Origin: JAWKXU01 sp964468045
Lineage (GTDB): Bacteria; Pseudomonadota; Alphaproteobacteria; Sphingomonadales; Sphingomonadaceae
Direction: 5' to 3'
Assembly: GCA_964468045.1 (NCBI GenBank)
Contig: CAYXTO010000015.1
Span: 1-64,000 of the forward strand
Length of the DNA stretch: 64,000 bases
Shown here: positions 46,593 to 55,897 of the stretch, piece after piece
Position numbering within the stretch: the stretch's first letter is position 1
How the letters are laid out: each line of letters opens with the position of its first letter
Notes under the pieces: generated by a model
The model's database searches: none
The model's input: only the letters and a program-made list of their open reading frames with translations
What the model was told of the DNA's origin: nothing
Position numbers and translations under genes: made by a program

Positions 46593-46859
46593 ATGGCGAT
46601 CCTCTTCATCTTTCTCCTCGGCGTCGGCAATTTCGCGATGCACAAGGCGGTGCTGGAAAGCCGCCACCCCTTATTGGGGCAATTGCCGTGGTTTGTGCAT
46701 CTTCTCGGGGGCCGCATAGGCCTCGTGAGTGAGTTTCTGGTGCTGCTCGCAGCCCTGCTGCTGGTGGCCAATGATCACTCCGGATGGGGCATCGCCTATC
46801 TTGCCTATAGCCTGTTCAACGCCCTTGCCGCGTGGCTGATCATCACGCGAAGGCTGTGA
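46593..46859 (+). CDS. Small hypothetical membrane protein
   Basis: 88-residue hydrophobic protein with three or so predicted membrane segments (AILFIFLLGVGNFAM, VSEFLVLLAALLLVA, GIAYLAYSLFNALAAWLII). No family recognised. Ends 49 bases before the lipid-kinase-like gene. Confidence 0.65.
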   Translation: MAILFIFLLGVGNFAMHKAVLESRHPLLGQLPWFVHLLGGRIGLVSEFLVLLAALLLVANDHSGWGIAYLAYSLFNALAAWLIITRRL

Positions 46860-46908
46860 TCCGCCGCGTGGCGGGGGAACCGGATCGCCGTCGAGGCGCT
46901 ATCCGGCC

Positions 46909-47760
46909 ATGAACGACAATCCGTGCCTGTGGCTGCTGATCAATGGTGCGAGCGGCAGCCATGATGAAGCTCGCCTCCAGGAACTCATTGCGGAACTGGA
47001 GAAAGCGGGCGCCCGGCCCCGCAGGATAGTCGATTGCCAGGATGAGAGCATGCCGGACCGGCGCGCGCTGGAGCAGGCGGGTGTCGGCGTATTGGCGGTG
47101 CATGGCGGGGATGGCACGCTGAATGCGGCGATCACCGCGCTCGAGGGCTGGGGTGGAGCGGTGCTGCCGCTGCCGGGCGGCACTGCCAATCTCCTGTGCG
47201 GCATGTTGTATGGCGACGCCGGACCGGACGAGATCATCGCCCTGTTCGGTCATGGCAGGCTGGTTGCCCGCCGGCCGAATTGCATTCGTTGCTCTGCCGG
47301 GACCGGGCTGGCCGAGATCCTGGCGGGGCCGGGCGCGGCCTGGGCGGATGTGCGTGAGGAATTGCGCGAGGGCAATATCGTCGAAACGCTCGCAACGGCC
47401 GTCGATGCGGCCAGCCAGAGTACCGCCGGCCCGATGGTGGTCATCCGCCGGCCGATGCTGGGGCGCGAACAGGGCTATGCCGGCGTGCGGCTGTCGATCG
47501 CCAGGGGTGGAATGATGGTTCAGGGCTATGGCGCGGAGGACATCGGCGATTACCTGAAACAAGGCATTGCCCTGCTGCGGCGGGACTTTCGCGAGGGCCC
47601 TCATGACGATCTCGGGCTGCATGACGCGGTGACCTGCCGATCCGACGAGGACGAGCCGATTGCGTTGATGATCGATGGAGAGAGGCGGACAGGGCGGCAC
47701 GAAGAGCAATTTTCTCTTGCCGAGCTCCAACTCGACCTGCTTTGCAAGCCCGATGGCTGA
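46909..47760 (+). CDS. Diacylglycerol kinase catalytic-domain (YegS-like) lipid kinase
   Basis: 283-residue cytosolic or peripheral protein of the DAGK family. The nucleotide-binding motif is HGGDGTLNAAITAL with LPLPGGTANLLC downstream. Family members phosphorylate diacylglycerol, ceramide or sphingosine; in a sphingolipid-containing organism a ceramide or sphingosine kinase role is possible but not shown. Its end overlaps the phosphoesterase gene by eight bases. Confidence 0.85.
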   Translation: MNDNPCLWLLINGASGSHDEARLQELIAELEKAGARPRRIVDCQDESMPDRRALEQAGVGVLAVHGGDGTLNAAITALEGWGGAVLPLPGGTANLLCGMLYGDAGPDEIIALFGHGRLVARRPNCIRCSAGTGLAEILAGPGAAWADVREELREGNIVETLATAVDAASQSTAGPMVVIRRPMLGREQGYAGVRLSIARGGMMVQGYGAEDIGDYLKQGIALLRRDFREGPHDDLGLHDAVTCRSDEDEPIALMIDGERRTGRHEEQFSLAELQLDLLCKPDG

Positions 47761-48610
47761 AACGACCACCCTGTTCCATCTGAGCGATATCCATTTCGGG
47801 CTGGAAGACCGGCGCGCACTGGATTGGGTGGTCGATGAGCTGGCAGCGCGGCGGCCCAGGGCGGTGGCGATAACCGGCGATCTCACCATGCGGGCGCGGC
47901 ATCGCGAATTCGCGGCCGCCCGCCAATGGATCGGCGCTCTGGAAGCCCCGGTGACGGTCGAGGTGGGCAATCACGACATGCCCTACTTCAACCTGATCGA
48001 GCGTTTCACTGCGCCCTATCGCCGGTTCCGCGAGATCCAGAATCTGGTCGAGCGGGAAATCGACCTGCCCGGGCTTGCGCTGGTTCCGCTCAAGACGGCC
48101 ACGCGCGCGCAGTGGCGTTTCCCGTGGTCCAACGGCTGGGTCACGGAGAAGGCGCTGCGCCACACGCTGGATGCGATAGACGCCCTGCCCCCCGGCAAGC
48201 AGGTTCTGGTGACGGCGCACCATCCGCTCACGGAATTCAACGAGCGCGGCAAGCGGCTGACCATCGGCGGAACCCGCGCCCTGGAAGAACTGGCGGGCCG
48301 CAATGTGCTGGCCGTGCTCAGCGGCCATATCCATGATGCATTCGATATCGTGGCGGAAACCGCGAAAGGTCCGGTCAGGATGATCGGGGCCGGCACTCTT
48401 TCCCGGCGCATACGCTCCACGCCGCCCAGCTTCAACGAGCTGCGCTGGGATGGGGAGACGCTTTCCGTCGAAGTGCGCAATCTGCAGCATGTGCCGACCC
48501 CGGCCATGCAGATCGACGAAGTGCCCGAAGATGCGATGCCGCCGCGTGAGCCGGGTGAACCGGTCGCACCGATCGGGCAGGTTCCGGCGGTCGACCCGCC
48601 GGTACATTGA
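47753..48610 (+). CDS. Calcineurin-like metallophosphoesterase
   Basis: 285-residue protein with the metallophosphoesterase motifs HLSDIHFG, AITGDLTMR, EVGNHDMPY, TAHHPLTEF and LSGHIHDAF. Substrate unknown; the pairing with a lipid kinase hints at lipid or nucleotide phosphate chemistry. A C-terminal acidic Pro-rich tail is disordered. ATG lies inside the end of the preceding gene. Confidence 0.86.
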   Translation: MAETTTLFHLSDIHFGLEDRRALDWVVDELAARRPRAVAITGDLTMRARHREFAAARQWIGALEAPVTVEVGNHDMPYFNLIERFTAPYRRFREIQNLVEREIDLPGLALVPLKTATRAQWRFPWSNGWVTEKALRHTLDAIDALPPGKQVLVTAHHPLTEFNERGKRLTIGGTRALEELAGRNVLAVLSGHIHDAFDIVAETAKGPVRMIGAGTLSRRIRSTPPSFNELRWDGETLSVEVRNLQHVPTPAMQIDEVPEDAMPPREPGEPVAPIGQVPAVDPPVH

Positions 48611-49297
48611 TCAGATCGGCGGGTTTTGCTGCCAGCGCCGCTGGGCGCGGCGCTCCACCGCGCGGAACAGGGCGTCCAGATCGTCGCGGCTGACGTCGAG
48701 CACTTCGTCCCACTCTTCCAGCACCGCGTCGAGGTCTTCCGTCTCGTAGTTCGGGATCCAGCCTTGCAATGGCTTCGGGGGCACGCTGGGCAGGCGGTGG
48801 GGCCAGGAGTGCCCGGTCAGATTGTTGTAGAGCCAGCCGATTGCCAGGATCACCAGGAGATTGAGGCTGAGCGGAAGCAGGAGGGCGATCCAGCCGTGGG
48901 AGGCCAGGGCGCCCAGCAAGGCGCAGGCTCCGCCGGGCGGATGCAGGCAGCGGGTCGCGCTCATCCCCGCTATCGCCAATCCGACCGCCAGCGCGCAGGC
49001 CAGTTCCGGACTCGGGACCCATTGCCCGATTCCCAGTCCGACCAGCGCGGAGAACATGCTGCCGCAGAAGACTGGCCAGGGCTGGGCAAGCGGGCTGGCG
49101 GGCAGGGCGAACACCAATACGGAAGATGCACCCACCGATGCGATCATCCATTGCGCCTCGGCATTGCCTCCGGGCAGCAGGAGCCGAGTGAGCACGGCCG
49201 CGAAAGCAATCCCGATCAGCGCCCCTGCCGCGCCGCGCGCCCAGCCGAGCCGACCCGTTGCGCGGCTCGCGGCGCTGGCCAGAAAGCGGTAAGGCAT
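48611..49297 (-). CDS. HPP family membrane protein
   Basis: 228-residue protein with four predicted membrane segments and the HPP motif (TRCLHPPGGACALLGAL). Related proteins are nitrite or small-anion transporters in chloroplasts and cyanobacteria; transport substrate here is inferred. The charged C-terminus (YETEDLDAVLEEWDEVLDVSRDDL) is cytosolic. The start ATG is chosen past the intrinsic terminator of the upstream ribosomal genes. Confidence 0.83.
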   Translation of the reverse strand: MPYRFLASAASRATGRLGWARGAAGALIGIAFAAVLTRLLLPGGNAEAQWMIASVGASSVLVFALPASPLAQPWPVFCGSMFSALVGLGIGQWVPSPELACALAVGLAIAGMSATRCLHPPGGACALLGALASHGWIALLLPLSLNLLVILAIGWLYNNLTGHSWPHRLPSVPPKPLQGWIPNYETEDLDAVLEEWDEVLDVSRDDLDALFRAVERRAQRRWQQNPPI

Positions 49298-49321
49298 GGT
49301 TGGGCTTTCCGAAGGCGGCGC

Positions 49322-49349
49322 AAAAAAGGGGCCAGCCTTGGCTGACCCC
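49322..49349 (-). terminator. Intrinsic terminator of the rplM-rpsI operon
   Basis: On the minus strand GGGGTCAGCC, loop AA, GGCTGGCCCC (one G-T pair) followed by a T run, 28 bases after the rpsI stop codon. Confidence 0.9.
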
Positions 49350-49376
49350 TTCCTTGTCTCGAATGATCGAAGCCGC

Positions 49377-49910
49377 TTAGCGCTTCGAGAACTGGAAGCT
49401 GCGGCGAGCCTTGGCCCGGCCATACTTCTTGCGCTCGACCACGCGGCTGTCGCGGGTGAGGAAGCCGGCTGCCTTCACAGTGCTGCGCAGCGCGGGCTCG
49501 AACTTGCTGAGAGCCTGGCTGATGCCATGCTTCACGGCGCCGGCCTGGCCGGACAGGCCGCCGCCCTTGACCGTGGCCACAACGTCATACTGGCCTGCGC
49601 GATCCGCGATCTGGAACGGCTGGTTGATGACGAGCCGCAGGGTCGGACGGGCAAAATAGACTTCCTGATCGCGGCCGTTGACCGTGATCTTGCCGGTGCC
49701 GGGCTTGATCCAGACGCGAGCGACCGCATCCTTGCGGCGGCCGGTGGCATAGGCGCGTCCCTGCGCGTCCAGCTCCTGCTCGCGGAGCGGAGCGGAGGAA
49801 ACGCGCGGAGTGACCGGCACGCTAACGATTGCCGCGGTTTCGCTCTCCGGCGCGTTGCTGGTGATGTCCTTGAGGTCGGCGAGATCGGAAATGGTGTTGT
49901 TGTCGGCCAT
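49377..49910 (-). CDS. rpsI: 30S ribosomal protein S9
   Basis: 177-residue S9. Alphaproteobacterial N-terminal extension of about 50 residues is followed by the S9 core (GRRKDAVARVWIKPGTG and the basic C-terminal tail KKYGRAKARRSFQFSKR). Overlaps rplM by one base in the conserved L13-S9 operon. Confidence 0.97.
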   Translation of the reverse strand: MADNNTISDLADLKDITSNAPESETAAIVSVPVTPRVSSAPLREQELDAQGRAYATGRRKDAVARVWIKPGTGKITVNGRDQEVYFARPTLRLVINQPFQIADRAGQYDVVATVKGGGLSGQAGAVKHGISQALSKFEPALRSTVKAAGFLTRDSRVVERKKYGRAKARRSFQFSKR

Positions 49911-50389
49911 TATGCGCCCACCTTGTTCTTGCGGTTCAACGAAGCGACGTCGAGTTTTTCGGGCTGGTTGCCGGCGTGCGGATGCTCGGTGCCGGCATAG
50001 AGATGCAGCGCCTTCATCTGCTGGCGGCCAAGCGGGCCGCGCGGAATCATGCGTTCCACGGCCTTTTCCAGGACGCGCTCGGGAAAACGGCCATCCAGCA
50101 CCTTGTCGGCTGTCACGGCCTTGATCCCGCCGGCATAGCCGGTGTGCTTGTAGTAGGTCTTCTGCTTCAGCTTGTTGCCGGTCAGGCGGACCTTGTCGGC
50201 ATTGACGACCACGACATGGTCACCGCAATCGACATGCGGGGTGAAGCTCGGCTTGTGCTTGCCGCGCAGGATATTGGCGACGATCACCGCGAGGCGGCCT
50301 ACCACCAGGCCGTCGGCATCGATCAGGTGCCACTTCTTTTCCACCTCGGCCGGCTTGATCGACCGGGTGGTCTTGCTGAGCGCCTTCAT
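49910..50389 (-). CDS. rplM: 50S ribosomal protein L13
   Basis: 159-residue L13 with WHLIDADGLVVGRLAVIVANILRGKHKP and GDHVVVVNADKVRLTGNK and the conserved RMIPRGPLGRQQ. First gene of the two-gene operon. A TTGACT hexamer on the minus strand near 50489-50484 may be part of its promoter but no clear -10 is visible. Confidence 0.97.
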   Translation of the reverse strand: MKALSKTTRSIKPAEVEKKWHLIDADGLVVGRLAVIVANILRGKHKPSFTPHVDCGDHVVVVNADKVRLTGNKLKQKTYYKHTGYAGGIKAVTADKVLDGRFPERVLEKAVERMIPRGPLGRQQMKALHLYAGTEHPHAGNQPEKLDVASLNRKNKVGA

Positions 50390-50536
50390 GGGCTGTCAAT
50401 TCCTCGTATCTGCGAAGGGCCATGCGCCGCCGGGCGCCGCATATAGCCGCGAAGTGCGCGCATTTGTTCGTGAACCAGCCGAAAGTCAAGCAAATCCGGG
50501 CATTCGCAGAGAGGTAAAATAATACCGTTAAAGCGA

Positions 50537-50869
50537 TTATGCGCCGTTGCCCGCCTCTTGCGCCAGCCAGGCAAGGGTCGCCGGGCTGGCCGCATCGCAG
50601 CGCCAGCCGATGATGGCCGGATCCTCATAGGGGTGAAGCTCGGCGAGTCGCGCGATCGCCCGGTCGAGGGAGGAGGCTTCGGTTTTCAGCAGCACTCCGC
50701 ATTCGCGGCTTTCACCGCGCTCCCCCTTCCAGAGATAAAGCGATTGTACTTCCGGCAGGATGTTGGCGCAGGCGATCAACCCTTCCTCCAGCAATTGTCC
50801 GGCCACCTGGCTCGCGCTTTCCCGGTCGCCGAACGGACACCAGATCAGCGCCGCCTGCGGTCCGCTCAT
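50537..50869 (-). CDS. cutA: CutA1 divalent-cation tolerance protein
   Basis: 110-residue trimeric CutA1 with LLEEGLIACANILPEVQSLYLWKGERGESRECGVLLKTEA and the C-terminal LHPYEDPAIIGW. Family members bind copper and other divalent cations. Its ATG overlaps the heme A synthase stop by four bases. Confidence 0.92.
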   Translation of the reverse strand: MSGPQAALIWCPFGDRESASQVAGQLLEEGLIACANILPEVQSLYLWKGERGESRECGVLLKTEASSLDRAIARLAELHPYEDPAIIGWRCDAASPATLAWLAQEAGNGA

Positions 50870-51927
50870 GTCCTGCGCCCGATCACATGGATACCCCAGG
50901 CCGTGGCCCCGACCAGCAGGGCTCCGACCAGCTGATGCAGCACCGCCAGCCACAGCGAGACGCCGGTCAGCACCGTCGCGATGCCGAGCAGGATCTGCGT
51001 GCCGAAGGCGGTGTGGATCGCGATGGAGGCCGGTCTGACGCCGCGCCTCCTGGCCATGCGGGCCAGGACGATCAGCGCCGCGACCGCCACCCAGGCCCAC
51101 CAGCGGTGGAGAAAATGGATCAGGAAGGGATCGTGGGTGGCGCTCCACCAGAAGCCCTTGCTCCAGTCGATCTCAGGAATGAACCGGCCCTGCATCAGCG
51201 GCCAGGTGTCGGATGCAAGGCCCGCATTCAGCCCGGCCACCCAGGCGCCCAGCAGCAGCTGCACGAACAGGATGACGCCGATCAGCACGCCAGCGAGGGT
51301 CAATCTCGCGGGCCGGGCGGCGGCATTGTGCTGGAGCGAGCGCAGATCGAGCGCGGTCCAGACCAGCCCCGCCAAGGTGAACAGCGCGGTCAGCAGATGG
51401 ATCGAGAGCCAGAAATGGCTGACATCCGTGCGCACGGACAGGCCTGAACGGACCATAAGCCACCCGAACACGCCCTGAAGGGCACCGAGCGCGAGCAGAG
51501 CCAGCAGCCGCGGCTTGTAGCCCGCGGGTATCCGGCCCCTGACCCAGAACCATGCCAGCGGCAGGGCGAAGGCCAGCCCGATCACCCGCCCGAGCAGGCG
51601 GTGGAACCATTCCCAGAAGTAGATGAACTTGTAATTCGCCAGGGTCATGCCTGCCGGCCCGTTGATCTCGATATATTCGGGGATCTTCTTGTAGGCTTCG
51701 AACTCGGCCCGCCATTGCGCATCGGTCAGCGGGGGAATCGCGCCTGTCACCGGTTTCCACTCGGTGATCGACAGCCCCGATTCGGTGAGCCGGGTGATCC
51801 CGCCGACGGCGACCATGATGGTGACGAGCACGGCGACGAACAGGAGCCAGCGGATCAGCGGGCCGCGCCGCGCCGGGCCATCGACGGCTGCGGGCCAGCT
51901 CTCGCCCTGGATTGAGGATGCGACCAT
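50866..51927 (-). CDS. ctaA: Heme A synthase (COX15/CtaA)
   Basis: 353-residue inner-membrane enzyme converting heme O to heme A for cytochrome oxidase. Eight predicted membrane segments; conserved heme-ligand histidines in WEWFHRLLGRVIG, WLSIHLLTALF, IHFLHRWWAWV and VLHQLVGALL, with the GGITRLTESGLSITEWKPVTG substrate loop near residue 42. The ATG at 51927 is used; longer upstream frames are not of the family. Confidence 0.93.
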   Translation of the reverse strand: MVASSIQGESWPAAVDGPARRGPLIRWLLFVAVLVTIMVAVGGITRLTESGLSITEWKPVTGAIPPLTDAQWRAEFEAYKKIPEYIEINGPAGMTLANYKFIYFWEWFHRLLGRVIGLAFALPLAWFWVRGRIPAGYKPRLLALLALGALQGVFGWLMVRSGLSVRTDVSHFWLSIHLLTALFTLAGLVWTALDLRSLQHNAAARPARLTLAGVLIGVILFVQLLLGAWVAGLNAGLASDTWPLMQGRFIPEIDWSKGFWWSATHDPFLIHFLHRWWAWVAVAALIVLARMARRRGVRPASIAIHTAFGTQILLGIATVLTGVSLWLAVLHQLVGALLVGATAWGIHVIGRRT

Positions 51928-52017
51928 GGCGCCCTTCTGCGTCGGGCGCACGCAAAGCGCAAGGGCGGGCGGTTTTTCCGATTGCATGATGATATAATGT
52001 CTCATAATGGCCATGTC

Positions 52018-52389
52018 ATGCGCGCCGCCTTGCACTTGATTCGGAGCCGGATGGACCGGTTCGGCATCGCCCTTTCGGGCCTGTGCCTGCTGCATTGCGT
52101 GGCGGGGCTGGTGCTGGTGGCGGCGCTCGGCCTTGGCGGCGAATGGCTGCTGGCGCCGGAAATCCATCGCTACGGGCTGGCGCTGGCGATTGCGGTCGGA
52201 GTGATCGCCATCGGGCTGGGCGCCTTGCGGCACGGGCGGAGGATTCCCCTGCTGATCGCCGCCTGCGGCTTTGCGCTGATGGCGGGCGCGCTCGGCGTCG
52301 GCCATGGGTTCGGCGAGGCCATATTGACCATCGGCGGCGTTGCGCTGGTCGCCTTCGCGCATTTCCTGAACTTGCGCCACGCGTGTTGA
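52018..52389 (+). CDS. MerC domain-containing membrane protein
   Basis: 123-residue protein with four predicted membrane segments and the MerC-type motif FGIALSGLCLLHCVAGLVL, whose cysteine pair is typical of mercury or heavy-metal transport proteins. The start could also be ATG 51997 or TTG 51982; an AT-rich, partly symmetrical stretch just upstream (51987-52010) might hold an operator. Metal specificity unknown. Confidence 0.78.
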   Translation: MRAALHLIRSRMDRFGIALSGLCLLHCVAGLVLVAALGLGGEWLLAPEIHRYGLALAIAVGVIAIGLGALRHGRRIPLLIAACGFALMAGALGVGHGFGEAILTIGGVALVAFAHFLNLRHAC

Positions 52390-52405
52390 GCGCTATCTGG
52401 CGGGG

Positions 52406-53401
52406 ATGACCGCGACACTCGATCTCACCGTCAATGGCGAATCCCGCCGCGCAGCGCCGGGGCAGACCCTGGCCGCGCTGGTGCGCGCGCTCGGCCTCGA
52501 TCCCGCCAAGGTCGCAGTGGAACGCAATGGCGAGATAGTCGCCCGCTCGACCCTGGCTGATGTCATGCTGGCCGACGGCGATGTGCTGGAGATCGTGCAC
52601 TTCGTGGGCGGCGGCGACGATGCCGGCCTCGAGGACGATAGCTGGGAAGTAGCCGGGCGGCGCTTCATGTCGAGGCTGATCGTCGGCACCGGCAAATATC
52701 GCGACTTCGAACAGAATGCCGCGGCGCTTGCGGCCAGCGGGGCGGAGATCGTCACGGTCGCGGTGCGCCGGGTCAATCTGTCCGACCCGTCCGCGCCGAT
52801 GCTGACCGATTTCATCGATCCCAAGCGAATCACATATCTGCCCAACACCGCCGGCTGCCATACGGCGGACGAGGCGATCCGCACCCTGCGCCTGGCGCGG
52901 GAGGCGGGCGGCTGGGATCTGGTCAAGCTGGAAGTGCTGGGCGAAGCCCGCACGCTCTATCCCGACATGCGCGAGACGCTGCGCGCGACCGAGGTGCTGG
53001 CGCGCGAAGGCTTCCACCCGATGGTCTATTGCGTCGACGATCCGGTGGCGGCGAAGCAGCTGGAAGAAGCCGGCGCCGCCGCGATCATGCCCCTGGGCGC
53101 GCCGATCGGATCGGGGCTGGGCATCCAGAACAGGGTGACCATCCGCCTGATCGTGGAGGGAACGCGCCTGCCGGTGCTGGTCGATGCCGGCGTCGGCACG
53201 GCGAGCGACGCCGCCGTCGCCATGGAGCTCGGTTGCACCGGCGTGCTGATGAACACCGCCATTGCCGAGGCGAAGGATCCGATCCGGATGGCGCGCGCCA
53301 TGAGGCTGGCGGTGGAAGCGGGGCGCGATGCCTATCGCGCGGGCCGCATGGCTGCCCGCAAATATGCGGATCCGTCCAGCCCCCTCTCCGGAATGATCTG
53401 A
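52406..53401 (+). CDS. ThiS-ThiG fusion (sulfur carrier plus thiazole synthase)
   Basis: 331-residue fusion. Residues 1-70 are a ThiS ubiquitin-like sulfur carrier ending in VGGG (G68-G70), the position where free ThiS carries its C-terminal Gly-Gly; residues about 78-331 are ThiG, with the Schiff-base lysine in DLVKLEVLG and the conserved TVAVRRVNL and GVLMNTAIAEAKDP. Together they supply sulfur and form the thiazole moiety of thiamine. The fusion of carrier and synthase is a known alphaproteobacterial variant (PRK11840 type). AGG-like site precedes the ATG. Confidence 0.9.
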   Translation: MTATLDLTVNGESRRAAPGQTLAALVRALGLDPAKVAVERNGEIVARSTLADVMLADGDVLEIVHFVGGGDDAGLEDDSWEVAGRRFMSRLIVGTGKYRDFEQNAAALAASGAEIVTVAVRRVNLSDPSAPMLTDFIDPKRITYLPNTAGCHTADEAIRTLRLAREAGGWDLVKLEVLGEARTLYPDMRETLRATEVLAREGFHPMVYCVDDPVAAKQLEEAGAAAIMPLGAPIGSGLGIQNRVTIRLIVEGTRLPVLVDAGVGTASDAAVAMELGCTGVLMNTAIAEAKDPIRMARAMRLAVEAGRDAYRAGRMAARKYADPSSPLSGMI

Positions 53402-53485
53402 TCGCGCCCTTTACCGGATGCTAACCATATTCGGTGATGGTCTGTCCTGACGCGCCGTCGATGTTCGGCGCAAGGGGGCAAGACG

Positions 53486-54013
53486 ATGAGTGATACCGGC
53501 ACCGCCACGATGACCATTGCCGAGCTGCGCGAATTCGCCAGCTTCGACGCGGCCGAGCAGCGCTACATCAAGCGCAGCCTCGATGTCGGCCTGGGCCGGC
53601 AGGATGCCTTCAAGCTCTGGGCGCGCGATTCGGCGGAAAGCGCCTCGATCCGCAGCCAGTATGTCGCCTATCAGGATCTCAAGGCCCTGCGGGCCCATCA
53701 GCCGGACGAAAGCTCGCTGGACGGGGTGGACCGTTTCATGGGCCAGCTGCTGCGGGTGAGCGCGTTCGACTTGTCGCAGCAGCGGCTTTCCAGCTTTTCG
53801 GCCTATCGCTTCCTGTATGAGCGCCTGCTCGGCGCCTGGGCGCGGCCCTGGCTGCCGTCGGCCTTCTGTGGCGCGGCGGCGCTGCCGCATATCCCGCCCT
53901 GCCGCCGCAAGATGCTGCTGCAATCATTGAGCGAAGCCGCCGCCACCGCATCCGGCTGGTCGGACCGCCCTCCGAGCTTCTATCCCGAATATGTGGAGAA
54001 GGAAGCGGCCTGA
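53486..54013 (+). CDS. Hypothetical protein (orphan)
   Basis: 175-residue soluble protein not recognised. Helical N-terminal half (FDAAEQRYIKRSLDVGLGRQDAFKLWARDSAESASIRSQY), then LDGVDRFMGQLLRVSAFDLSQQRLSSF and a cysteine-containing C-terminal half (AFCGAAALPHIPPCRRKM). A strong GGGGG ribosome binding site and normal codon use support a real gene. Lies between thiSG and the acyl-CoA synthetase gene on opposite strands. Confidence 0.6.
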   Translation: MSDTGTATMTIAELREFASFDAAEQRYIKRSLDVGLGRQDAFKLWARDSAESASIRSQYVAYQDLKALRAHQPDESSLDGVDRFMGQLLRVSAFDLSQQRLSSFSAYRFLYERLLGAWARPWLPSAFCGAAALPHIPPCRRKMLLQSLSEAAATASGWSDRPPSFYPEYVEKEAA

Positions 54014-54032
54014 ATTCAGGTTCCGGCCGCGC

Positions 54033-55835
54033 TCAGCTCTTGTAAAGCCCGTCCAGCCGCTCGCCATACTGCTCGCGCAGCTTGTGCCTGCGGATCTTGA
54101 GGCTGGGCGTCATCTGCTCGTTCTCGATCGAGAAGGCTTCATCCGCGAAGGTGAACTGCCGCACCTTTTCGATCACCGAAAGGTCCTGGTTCACCCGGTC
54201 GACCGCGGCGCGGACCGCGCTGCGGAACGCGGGAAGCTGCTGCAGCGCGGCCAGATCGAACTTCTCGTCGTTGGACTGGGCCCATTGCAGCGCCCATTCC
54301 GCATCGGGAACGATCAGGCCGACCACATAGGGCCGCCGGTCGCCTGACACCATCGCCTGCGCGATTTCCGGCTGAAGCGTCAGCATCCCTTCGATCTTCT
54401 GCGGGGCGATATTGTCGCCCTTGTCATTGACGATCATGTCCTTCTTGCGGTCGGTGATGACCAGGCGGCCCTTTTCGTCGAAATGGCCGATATCGCCGGT
54501 GTGCAGCCAGCCGTCCTGGAGGGTGAGCGCGGTCTGTTCCGGATTCTGCCAGTAGCCGTGCATCACGCATTCGCCGCGGGTCAGGATCTCGCCATCCTCC
54601 GCGATCCGCACTTCCACGCCGCGCAGGGGCGGACCGACCGTATCCATCTTCAGGCCGACCCTGGGCCGCCCGCAACTGATCACCGGCGCGGCCTCGGTCT
54701 GGCCATAGCCTTGCAGCAGGGTCAGCCCCATCGCCGCGAAGAAATTGCCCACGTCGGGATTGAGCGGCGCGCCGCCGGAGACCAGCGCCTTGATCCGCCC
54801 CCCGAACCGCTGGCGGATCTTCGGGCGCAGCAGGCGGCCTACCAGCCGGTCCATCGGCCAGTCGCGCAGGCGCGGCCGCCCGTTCCGGGAGCGGGCATTG
54901 ACGGCCAGCGCCTGATCCATCAGCCAGACCGCGAGCTGCCCCTGCTTTTCCATCTGCTTCATGATCCGGCTGCGCAGCACTTCGAACAGGCGCGGCACCA
55001 CCACCATGATGGTCGGCTTCGCTTCCTCGATATTGCTGGCGAGCTTTTCCAGGCCTTCCGCGTAATAGGTCTGGGCGCCGAGGCCGATGGCCAGGAACTG
55101 CCCGCCGGTATGCTCGTAGGAATGAGAAAGCGGCAGGAAGGACAGGAAGGTCTCGTCCTCTTCCCACGAGAAATCTTCCTCGAAGATATGCGCGCAGCCG
55201 GCGACATTGGTCAGGATCGCGCCGTGATGCTGCGGCACGCCGCGCGGGGCGCCGCCGGTTCCGCTGGTATAGATGATGCAGGCGCTGTCGGCCCGGGCGA
55301 TATGGGAAATGCGCTCTTCCACCGCCCGGCGCGCGGCATCCGCGTCGCCCTTCAGCATTTCCTCCCAGTCGTGATAGCCGAACGCCGCCTGGGAACGGCG
55401 CAGCGGCTCCATCCCGATCAGGTGCTCGGCGATGCCGGTGCGCATCATGGCCGGAACGATCGGCATGGCCAGCTTGTCGCTGGAAACGATCACGCAGCGC
55501 GCGCCCGAATTGTCGAGAATATGGACGTGATCGCGTTCGGTATTGGTGGTGTAGGTAGGGACGGAGATGCAGCCGGCCGCCATGATGGCGAGATCGGCAA
55601 TGCACCACTCCGGCCGGTTTTCGGAGATCAGCGCGATCCGGTCTCCATCGCGTAGGCCCAGGGCGCGCAGGTTCTCGGCGATGAGACAGACCTGGCTCGC
55701 CGCTTCGCGCCACGAAATGGAGCGCCACTGGCCCTCGCGCTTGGCCCAGAGAAAGGGCTTGTCGCCAAGTTCATCCGCACGGAGAAAAAACAGGCTGACG
55801 AGGTTGCTGGCCGCATCAAAATCCGAAAGCCTCAC
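54033..55835 (-). CDS. Long-chain acyl-CoA synthetase (AMP-forming)
   Basis: 600-residue ANL superfamily enzyme activating a fatty acid to acyl-CoA via acyl-AMP. Motifs include IIYTSGTGGAPRGVPQ (nucleotide binding), GYGQTEAAPVISCGRPRVG, GWLHTGDIGHFDEKGRLVITDRKKDMIV. GTG start. Fits fatty acid use together with the acyl-CoA dehydrogenase at 17-19 kb, but substrates are unassigned. Confidence 0.9.
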   Translation of the reverse strand: MRLSDFDAASNLVSLFFLRADELGDKPFLWAKREGQWRSISWREAASQVCLIAENLRALGLRDGDRIALISENRPEWCIADLAIMAAGCISVPTYTTNTERDHVHILDNSGARCVIVSSDKLAMPIVPAMMRTGIAEHLIGMEPLRRSQAAFGYHDWEEMLKGDADAARRAVEERISHIARADSACIIYTSGTGGAPRGVPQHHGAILTNVAGCAHIFEEDFSWEEDETFLSFLPLSHSYEHTGGQFLAIGLGAQTYYAEGLEKLASNIEEAKPTIMVVVPRLFEVLRSRIMKQMEKQGQLAVWLMDQALAVNARSRNGRPRLRDWPMDRLVGRLLRPKIRQRFGGRIKALVSGGAPLNPDVGNFFAAMGLTLLQGYGQTEAAPVISCGRPRVGLKMDTVGPPLRGVEVRIAEDGEILTRGECVMHGYWQNPEQTALTLQDGWLHTGDIGHFDEKGRLVITDRKKDMIVNDKGDNIAPQKIEGMLTLQPEIAQAMVSGDRRPYVVGLIVPDAEWALQWAQSNDEKFDLAALQQLPAFRSAVRAAVDRVNQDLSVIEKVRQFTFADEAFSIENEQMTPSLKIRRHKLREQYGERLDGLYKS

Positions 55836-55897
55836 TCCTGTCTCCCCACTAGCTCCCCATCGGGCGGCTTATGATGGCCGGGCAAAGGCCGCAAGCA

